Of a DNA stretch of 7,551 nt, positions 1 through 5,659 are shown piece by piece. A program made the translations under genes and the position numbers. The DNA is from Muribaculaceae bacterium (GTDB taxonomy: Bacteria; Bacteroidota; Bacteroidia; Bacteroidales; Muribaculaceae): positions 1 through 7,551 of the forward strand of contig VSPN01000069.1 of the NCBI GenBank assembly GCA_009775355.1, written 5' to 3'. The notes under the pieces are model-generated. The model saw only the letters and a list, made by a program, of their open reading frames with translations. It was not told where the DNA came from and searched no databases. The stretch's first letter is position 1. Every line of letters begins with the position of its first letter.

Positions 1-375
1 CGGGTGGTTCTGCGTTCCAGAACACTCAATAATGCGAGTTAATTTTGGAACATAGAACTGAACACCCTAATTATTTATGCCATACCATCCAAATGGAAGA
101 TATGGAACAGCCACGCATGGAATATCGACGGTTATCGCATTGACCAACGAATAGTAACATATTACGCATACGTCAACAGCAAAAAAACCGTTTTATCTGA
201 AAAGGTTGAGAAATCTGAAATGCTTCATTGTGACTTCGGATGGAGTGGCAGATGTAACGGATATTACGTTTCCGGTATATTCAAATCATATTACGAAGGC
301 ACTGAATTCGATTACGACGACTCACCAGGCACTAACTTCAATTATAACCATTACGTGCATATCATTGCATATTAA
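1..375 (+). pseudogene. C10 (streptopain-like) cysteine peptidase, 3' remnant
   Basis: This is the C-terminal end of a secreted papain-fold cysteine peptidase of MEROPS family C10. The frame is open from 43 to the tandem TAA TAA at 373-378. It encodes SHAWNIDGY (His codon 112-114), matching the family's active-site motif GHAWxIDGY with Gly changed to Ser. It then encodes LHCDFGWSGRCNGYY (from about 223), the conserved Trp/Gly segment, and a tyrosine-rich tail NFNYNHYVHIIAY that closely resembles Bacteroidetes C10 C-termini. The catalytic Cys half would lie left of the window. Stops occur at 40-42 (this frame), 53-55 and 30-32 (the other two), so no frame runs cleanly in from the edge. The only in-frame ATG is at 220, too late for a working enzyme. 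I therefore call it a truncated or disrupted gene, although a sequencing error near 40 is possible. The family assignment is firm and the pseudogene status less so. Confidence 0.78.
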
Positions 376-383
376 TAAAGATC

Positions 384-761
384 ATGAAACAATTCAAATT
401 AATCCTCGCTTGTCTGTTATGCATCGTCTGTATGACCGAGTGCTCCCACGACAATCAGGGATTCCCAGATGAAATCATTTTCCCGACAAATGGCGGACGC
501 ATCTCCCTTGTATCTGAAAGCAAGATCTTTGAAGGATGCTTCCGAATCAGCGGTGAAACACAATCGTGCGATACCGAATATGATGACAGCGAGTCTGACT
601 CAATTCTCATCACATACGACTGGCTGTCGGTCAAAGCACGGATCGGCGGCAAAGAAATCATTCTGACCGCCAATGAGAAAAAAAGTGCCAATGACGTTCT
701 TGATCTCTCCATAAACTTCGATCCTGAACCAGAAGCACGAATAAAAGTCAAACGTAAATGA
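384..761 (+). CDS. small predicted lipoprotein with BACON-like C-terminal half
   Basis: This 125-residue protein has a short lysine-bearing N-terminus, a hydrophobic segment (about 5-16) and a possible lipobox Met-Thr-Glu-Cys with the acceptor at Cys20. Glu just before the Cys is unusual, so ordinary signal-peptide cleavage is an alternative. The mature part begins PDEIIFPTNGGRISLV (28-43), then has Cys52 and Cys62 (possible disulfide), an acidic patch (63-73), and YDWLSV (78-83) followed by LTANEKKSANDVLDLSI (94-110). The Trp-Leu-x-Val and the 'I-x-L-x-A-N-E...' strand pattern resemble BACON-type beta-sandwich domains; this is a pattern-based guess. It starts 8 bases after the C10 peptidase stop and ends 9 bases before the beta-barrel start, so all three are probably co-transcribed. 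Small proteins beside C10 peptidases can be protease inhibitors, which is a hypothesis here. It should sit in the periplasm or on the outer membrane. Its exact function is unknown. Confidence 0.72.
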   Translation: MKQFKLILACLLCIVCMTECSHDNQGFPDEIIFPTNGGRISLVSESKIFEGCFRISGETQSCDTEYDDSESDSILITYDWLSVKARIGGKEIILTANEKKSANDVLDLSINFDPEPEARIKVKRK

Positions 762-770
762 AGATACGGT

Positions 771-1439
771 ATGCAACATCATAAACTCATTGCTTTTGCA
801 TGCATGGTTTCTTGTCTGGCATCAGACATGCTTGCACAGGAGGCAATAACCTCACATGCAGAAGACCAGACGCCGTCAATGACCTTTGTCTCAGATGAAA
901 CTGACTCCAAAACAACATGTAACAGTTCATAAAGCTTATCTCCCAAAAACATATACGCGGAATTACTCGGGGCATCAAACATTTTCGGAATCAGTTTTGA
1001 CTCAAGATTCAACAAAAAGTGTGCTTTCGGTTTCAGAGCCGGAATATCCATGGGTATCGGAGGCAGCCTTTTTCATTTTGACAGGAACAATAACAGCTTC
1101 ACAGCAGGCATACCGCTGGAGATCAATGGCATATTCGGAAGAGGGCACAGCAAGTTCGAGGCCGGAATCGGCACCAACTTAGGCCTGGTAACAAGACGCA
1201 AATACACTATGACTGTCGATGACCACATAACAGACGGACTAAACGACTGGCACATGCGGAAGACAATCTCATCTTATTTCTATTACTTCATGTATGCCAA
1301 CATAGGCTACAGGCTACAGAAAGAGAACGGTTTCATGTTCCGTGCCGGACTTACTCCGACCTTTACTTTCGGCGGCACAGGAGAATTGAAACTGTTTCCG
1401 TTCATACTTCCTTATATCGCTTTCGGATATACTCTTTGA
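771..1439 (+). pseudogene. outer-membrane beta-barrel protein gene interrupted by an in-frame TAA
   Basis: Read in one frame, this is a 222-codon gene with a single internal stop. Codons 1-53 (771-929) start with a signal peptide, MQHHKLIAFACMVSCLASDM, with likely cleavage near LAQ-E. TAA follows at 930-932. The same frame then stays open from 933 to TGA 1437-1439. The second part reads SLSPKNIYAELLGASNIFGI, then alternating strands such as FGFRAGISMGIGGSLFHF, FEAGIGTNLGLV, YANIGYRL, FMFRAGLTPTFTFGG and FPFILPYIAFGYTL. The N-I-Y-A-E-L-L-G opening and repeated Gly/aromatic strands are typical of small Bacteroidetes outer-membrane barrels. An in-frame TGA at 759-761 fixes the start at 771. The first ATG after the stop is 1050, which would give a 129-residue protein without signal peptide, so the barrel could not be exported normally. 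The most economical reading is a one-base nonsense mutation; an assembly error or readthrough cannot be excluded. Confidence 0.75.
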
Positions 1440-1482
1440 AAACAAAATCCGGTGGCTGTTTTCTGAAGCGGACGGGCAACAA

Positions 1483-1528
1483 TGGCGGCGGCATCGTGGA
1501 TTCCTGATGAATCCGGATGCCGCCGTCA
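1483..1528. other. strong intergenic hairpin between barrel gene and porin
   Basis: The 148 bases from 1440 to 1587 contain no gene. Within them, 1483-1495 pairs with 1516-1528 (13 bp with one G-U), and inside this GGATT 1498-1502 pairs with AATCC 1510-1514 around a 7-base loop. The stem is GC-rich. No T-run follows on the + strand, so it is not a textbook intrinsic terminator. It could still end the upstream transcript, protect its 3' end or be a dispersed palindromic repeat. I found no convincing TTTG/TAnnTTTG promoter for the porin in this gap. Confidence 0.6.
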
Positions 1529-1587
1529 AAACAAATGTCACAGCCGGCGCGTTATGACAAGTAGTAAACCCACATCCATTTTGCTGA

Positions 1588-2958
1588 ATGAATAAACTTT
1601 TACCTCCGGCTTTATGTGCCGTTATGGCGGTCGCCGCCCCAGACTCTTTCGCGCAAGACATTCCTGAAACCCGGGATGACAGCGGCAACCGTGTGTCTTT
1701 CGTAAAAACCAGTCAGGACACGACCGTCTACAATATTCTTGAGAAAGACCGCTCGAAAAACGTCAACGAGATACCGGTGCCCCACTTCGCCATCCATACC
1801 GCCAACAACAAGTTCGTAATGACCATCGGAGCACAGATCAATCCGATTATCGGCACAGATCTCGGCAGCGACCTTTATAAACAGGAAGGCTCCGGCATCA
1901 ACTTCGTGCCGAGTCAGATACCTATACCATCGGTTTCCGGACGCAAGTCTGACTTCTTCATCAATGCACTCAATGCAAGCATAGATCTGCAGGTGGTAGG
2001 ATTCGGCGGTACAGATGACCAGATCACAGGATACATCAAACTGTCTACAAGCGGTAATGACAAAACCATCGAACTCAGCAAGGCCTTTATAACATGGCGA
2101 GGGCTTACCGCCGGTCTCAAACATTCTCTGTTTCAAGACGAGTCGGTCGTGCCGCCGACAATAGATCCTCAGGGTCCAAACGGTCTTGTGGCCAATACGG
2201 TCAACGAGATCGGCTATGTGTCGCCGTCATGGAGCGGCTTCAGATTCGGAGTCGGTCTTGACATGCCGACATATTACTCTTCATCCGGACATTACTGGGG
2301 ACACGACCATAAATCATGGGACGGTCATGACATAACAGGTGAACTCGTGTGCGATCCTGAAGCATACAGCTTCGAGGCTCCCGACATACCAATGTTTGCC
2401 GAATGGGGCAAGGATAATCTCAACCGCATTCGTCTTTCAGGCATAGTCAGACCGATGATATACAAGGATATCCTCAATGACGCCCGGCGTGCGTCCGTGG
2501 GCTGGGGGCTGTCGCTGAGCGGCAACATCAATCCTGTAGAGCAACTCATATTCTATCTTCAGGCCACATACGGAAAGGGAATAGGCGCTTACATCCAGGA
2601 TCTCGCCGGTATGCCCCTGTCGTTTGTTCCGAAAAATGATTATCCCGGTCACATGACTCCCACGCCGATGATGGGATGGAGCGCCGCCATGACCTATAAT
2701 ATCAACGACAAATGGCAGATCAATGTAATGGGGTCGCAGGCCCGCCTGTGGCAGGTGTCGGCTTATGCAGAGCATGAGGCAGTCGAACACGGAATCAACA
2801 ACTACAAATACGGATATTACGGAGCTGCAAACGTATTCTACAACATATCGTCATACTTTCAGCTCGGCCTCGAGTATGACTACGGCTACCGCAAGAGCTG
2901 GAACGCCGGAAGCGCACACGACAACCGCATCCAGTTCCAGATAATGTTCGCACTCTGA
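1588..2958 (+). CDS. DcaP-like outer-membrane porin
   Basis: This is a 456-residue outer-membrane beta-barrel, most like the DcaP family of trimeric porins that pass small solutes, including dicarboxylate-like compounds in characterised members. Residues 1-22 form a signal peptide ending in DSFA before QD. A short linker (about 23-72) leads to the first strand, KFVMTIGAQINPIIGTDLG (75-93), a DcaP-type opening. Residues 177-199 (LKHSLFQDESVVPP, then TIDPQGPNG) match the family's 'G-x-W-S-x-F-x-D...P-x-T-x-D-x-x-G-P-x-G' region. Alternating aromatic strands follow to the end, QFQIMFAL; the last residue is Leu rather than the usual Phe. Residues 231-250 contain four His in a probable loop. TGA directly before the ATG (1585-1587, in frame) fixes the earliest start. 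The gene stands alone and converges on the glycogen genes across a shared terminator. The barrel is confident and the DcaP assignment likely; the substrate is unknown. Confidence 0.85.
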   Translation: MNKLLPPALCAVMAVAAPDSFAQDIPETRDDSGNRVSFVKTSQDTTVYNILEKDRSKNVNEIPVPHFAIHTANNKFVMTIGAQINPIIGTDLGSDLYKQEGSGINFVPSQIPIPSVSGRKSDFFINALNASIDLQVVGFGGTDDQITGYIKLSTSGNDKTIELSKAFITWRGLTAGLKHSLFQDESVVPPTIDPQGPNGLVANTVNEIGYVSPSWSGFRFGVGLDMPTYYSSSGHYWGHDHKSWDGHDITGELVCDPEAYSFEAPDIPMFAEWGKDNLNRIRLSGIVRPMIYKDILNDARRASVGWGLSLSGNINPVEQLIFYLQATYGKGIGAYIQDLAGMPLSFVPKNDYPGHMTPTPMMGWSAAMTYNINDKWQINVMGSQARLWQVSAYAEHEAVEHGINNYKYGYYGAANVFYNISSYFQLGLEYDYGYRKSWNAGSAHDNRIQFQIMFAL

Positions 2959-2964
2959 TTACAA

Positions 2965-3018
2965 CACGACAATAAAAAAGAGCGGCTCCCGTGAGAACCG
3001 CTCTTTTTTATTGTCGTG
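2965..3018. terminator. bidirectional intrinsic terminator
   Basis: A perfect 21-bp inverted repeat (2965-2985 with 2998-3018) lies between the porin stop and the phosphorylase stop. The core GAGCGG/CCGCTC is flanked by A6 on the left and T6 on the right, so a T-run follows the stem on each strand. CTC 2986-2988 and GAG 2993-2995 can extend the stem with a two-base bulge and a CCGT loop. The arrangement suits ending both convergent transcripts, the porin (+) and the glycogen genes (-). Confidence 0.92.
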
Positions 3019-3028
3019 AAATTCAGAA

Positions 3029-5596
3029 TCAGAACCAGCGAACGTATGCGAAATCCTGACGGTGGGGCAGGTTGGCGTTCTTGGGGTACATGCGGAGTGC
3101 GAAACGGTATACACCGGCCTCGCGCATCTGGTTCTTGAGCTCGTAGGTGCAGATATCACCTTCCTGACGCACAAGGGCGAGATCCTCGCGCGTGAGGAAC
3201 TTGCTCTCGCCATCCTTGTCGGCATAAATCACAAGCTCCACTCCGATTGAATCGCCAAGGCCGCGGGTGTTGAGCACAGCCTTCACAGTAAAGCGGTCGC
3301 CGGCACGGCAAGCGCCGTTGCTGCCGCTCTCATCATGGAACTCGGATGAGAGCACCTCGATGCTGTCCCATTTCGACACTACATTCTCTTTCCATGCCAC
3401 GATCTCGCGGGCAAGCTTGTAGTCGTTCTTTGCGAGCTTCTTCGAACGTGCAGCCTCGGGCTGATAGAAGCGGTCGATATAGTCGTCGAGCTGACGCTTC
3501 ATAGTGAAGATCGGAGCGATGTGACCGATCGAACGCTTGATATACTGAATCCACTCGGGAGAATAGCCCTTGCTGTTCTTTGCGAAGTAGAGGGGCACGA
3601 TCTCGTTCTCAAGCATCGAATAGATAGTGGCGGCATCGAGTTTGTCCTGCTGCGCCTGATCTGTATACGTGCGTTTGTCGGTGAGAGCCCATCCTGCCTT
3701 CTCGTCGAGACGGTAGCCTTCATACCACCAGCCGTCGAGCACAGAGAAGTTGAGCACGCCGTTCATCTCTGCCTTCTCGCCCGATGTGCCGGAAGCCTCA
3801 AGGGGACGTGTGGGAGTGTTGAGCCAGATGTCGACACCGGAAACAAGACGCTTGGCCACGATCATGTTGTAGTCTTCGAGGAAGATGATCTTGCCTGAGA
3901 ACTGAGGCATCTTAGAGATCTCGGTGATGCGCTTGATAAGACCCTGGCCTGCCGCATCGGCGGGGTGAGCCTTGCCCGAGAAGATGAACTGCACGGGATA
4001 CTTCTCGTTGTTGACGATCTTGGCCAGACGGTCGAGGTCGGTAAAGAGAAGATGTGCGCGCTTGTAGGTAGCGAAACGTCGTGCGAAACCGATGATCAGC
4101 GCGTTGGGATTAATCTTGTCGACGATCTTCATGACCTCGGTGGGGTCACCCTGGTTCTTGAGCCATTTCTCCTTGAAGTCCTTCTTGACGAAGTTGATGA
4201 ACTTGTTCTTAAGGGTCATGCGCATGTTCCAGATTTCCTCATCGGCAACCTTGAAGATGTTTTTCCACATTTCAGGATTGCTCTGATCGCGGAAGAGTTC
4301 GGCATTGAGGTGGTCGCCATAGAAGGCTTTCCATTCGGATGCTGCCCACGTCGGCATGTGGACACCGTTGGTAACGTATCCGACATGAGACTCTTCCGGG
4401 GCATAGCCCTTCCATACGCCGGCAAACATCTTCTTAGACACCTCGCCATGAAGCCAGCTTACGCCGTTTGCTTCCTGACATGTATTGAGAGCGAACACGC
4501 TCATCGAGAAGCGCTCGTTGGTATCGGGGTTCTCACGACCCATGTTCATGAGGTCATTCCATGAGATGCCGAGTCTCGCGGGGAACTCGCCCATATATTT
4601 GCCAAAGAGCGACTCTTCAAAGTAGTCGTGGCCGGCGGGAACCGGAGTGTGTACAGTATAAAGCGAAGATGCGCGGACGATCTCAAGAGCCACGTTAAAG
4701 GGAAGGTGGTCGTTGTTGACATAGTCGACAAGACGCTGCAGGTTGAGAAGCGCGGCGTGACCCTCGTTGCAGTGATAGAGGTCGGTCTTGATGCCGAGAC
4801 GGTTGAGCATGAGGATACCGCCGATGCCGAGAAGATACTCCTGCTTGATGCGGTTCTCCCAGTCACCACCATAGAGCTTGTGGGTGATCTCGCGGTCCCA
4901 CTGCGAGTTGCGGTCGAGATCTGTATCGAGAAGATAGAGATTCATGCGGCCCACATTAACACGCCACACATGTGCGTAGACGATACGGCCTGGATAAGGC
5001 ACCTCAAGTATCATCGGCTGGCCGTCTTCGCCGAGCACAGCCTCGATGGGGAGCTGGTCGAAGTTCTGCGACTCGTAGTTCGCAATCTGCTGGCCGTCGA
5101 TCGAGAGAGACTGCGAGAAGTAACCGTATTTATAGAGGAAACCCACCGCAGTCATGTTGACACGGCTGTCGGAAGCCTGCTTGATGTAGTCGCCGGCGAG
5201 CACTCCGAGACCGCCCGAGTAAATTTTCAGACAGTTGCAGAGACCATACTCCATCGAGAAGTATGCCACCGAAGGGATCGAATTGTCCATCGGGACTTTC
5301 ATATACTCCTTGAAATCAGCATATGTGTCGGCGATCTGGTTCATCAGATCCTTGTCGGCAATGATTTCATTATAGCGGTCGTAGCTGAGCTGCTGAAGGA
5401 GCATGACGGGGTTCTCGCCCACCTTGCGCCACAGATCATGATCGAGTTCACGGAATAGATGCTTGCCTTTGCTGTTCCACACCCACCAGAGGTTTTTCGA
5501 CATTTCCTCAAGTGCCTTGAGCTCCTTGGGGATCTCGGCGCTCACGATGACATTGCGCCATGACGGCTGGTTGGTATTGCTAACTTGAAGTTTCAT
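3029..5596 (-). CDS. glgP: alpha-glucan (glycogen) phosphorylase, GT35, DUF3417-containing type
   Basis: This cytoplasmic PLP enzyme removes glucose units from the ends of glycogen or maltodextrins with phosphate, releasing glucose-1-phosphate. The 855-residue length fits the DUF3417-bearing branch of GT35 found in many bacteria and Thermotoga rather than the E. coli MalP branch. Residues about 13-100 form the DUF3417-like region, with EMSKNLWWVWN (31-41) and ENPVMLL (61-67). Next come AYFSMEYGL (111-119), YSGGLGVLAGDYIKQASD (126-143), CNEGHAAL (276-283), HTPVPAGHD (316-324) and GFARRFATYKRA (503-514). RPLEASGTSGEKAEMNG (597-613) contains Lys608, the expected PLP Schiff-base lysine. A beta-rich tail of about 115 residues follows and ends in YVRWF. 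An in-frame TAA two codons upstream (5600-5602) pins the ATG. It lies 62 bases downstream of glycogen synthase on the same strand, probably in one operon, and I saw no separate clear promoter. Confidence 0.95.
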   Translation of the reverse strand: MKLQVSNTNQPSWRNVIVSAEIPKELKALEEMSKNLWWVWNSKGKHLFRELDHDLWRKVGENPVMLLQQLSYDRYNEIIADKDLMNQIADTYADFKEYMKVPMDNSIPSVAYFSMEYGLCNCLKIYSGGLGVLAGDYIKQASDSRVNMTAVGFLYKYGYFSQSLSIDGQQIANYESQNFDQLPIEAVLGEDGQPMILEVPYPGRIVYAHVWRVNVGRMNLYLLDTDLDRNSQWDREITHKLYGGDWENRIKQEYLLGIGGILMLNRLGIKTDLYHCNEGHAALLNLQRLVDYVNNDHLPFNVALEIVRASSLYTVHTPVPAGHDYFEESLFGKYMGEFPARLGISWNDLMNMGRENPDTNERFSMSVFALNTCQEANGVSWLHGEVSKKMFAGVWKGYAPEESHVGYVTNGVHMPTWAASEWKAFYGDHLNAELFRDQSNPEMWKNIFKVADEEIWNMRMTLKNKFINFVKKDFKEKWLKNQGDPTEVMKIVDKINPNALIIGFARRFATYKRAHLLFTDLDRLAKIVNNEKYPVQFIFSGKAHPADAAGQGLIKRITEISKMPQFSGKIIFLEDYNMIVAKRLVSGVDIWLNTPTRPLEASGTSGEKAEMNGVLNFSVLDGWWYEGYRLDEKAGWALTDKRTYTDQAQQDKLDAATIYSMLENEIVPLYFAKNSKGYSPEWIQYIKRSIGHIAPIFTMKRQLDDYIDRFYQPEAARSKKLAKNDYKLAREIVAWKENVVSKWDSIEVLSSEFHDESGSNGACRAGDRFTVKAVLNTRGLGDSIGVELVIYADKDGESKFLTREDLALVRQEGDICTYELKNQMREAGVYRFALRMYPKNANLPHRQDFAYVRWF

Positions 5597-5641
5597 ATTT
5601 TATCTGATTATAAAGGTTATGATTTTTCTATTGACTAATTG

Positions 5642-5659
5642 GAGCCGTTCTGACGGCTT
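5642..5659 (-). other. intercistronic hairpin at the glycogen synthase stop
   Basis: AGCCGT 5643-5648 and ACGGCT 5653-5658 form a perfect 6-bp stem around a 4-base loop, extendable by a G-U pair at 5642/5659. It begins at the synthase stop codon (5659-5661) on the minus strand. The downstream sequence has no T-run, so full termination is unlikely. A mild attenuator or mRNA-processing or stabilising element that sets the phosphorylase:synthase ratio is possible. The other bases up to the phosphorylase ATG are AT-rich without a clear promoter. Confidence 0.5.

Noticed and set aside
206..472. Open frame in another phase overlapping the C10 remnant and lipoprotein start
   Set aside because: The overlapping frames encode clear C10 peptidase and signal-peptide sequence; this one has a low-complexity Thr/Ile/His translation with no family resemblance.
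40..932. Stop-codon reassignment (TAA read as sense), suggested by two in-frame TAA codons
   Set aside because: The C10 gene itself ends at TAA TAA at the expected C-terminus, the other genes end at TGA and contain no internal TAA, and Bacteroidales use the standard bacterial code.
886..1182. Open frame through the TAA at 930 in another phase, considered as evidence for a frameshift
   Set aside because: Its translation has no barrel pattern, whereas the 771 frame resumes barrel sequence immediately after the stop in the same phase. A point nonsense change explains the data better than two frameshifts.
1612..2136. Open frame of 174 codons on the minus strand inside the porin gene
   Set aside because: Antisense shadow of the porin; no signal peptide, motif or promoter supports it.
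4628..5458. Long open frame (276 codons) on the + strand opposite the phosphorylase gene
   Set aside because: It lies wholly antisense to a gene with full family motifs, its translation shows no recognisable domain, and it is explained by the codon bias of the real gene. The same applies to 3965-4564 and 3521-3898.
5611..5617. TATAAT-like word on the minus strand before the phosphorylase
   Set aside because: Bacteroidetes housekeeping promoters do not use this element, no matching TTTG box at the right distance is present, and the region is simply AT-rich.
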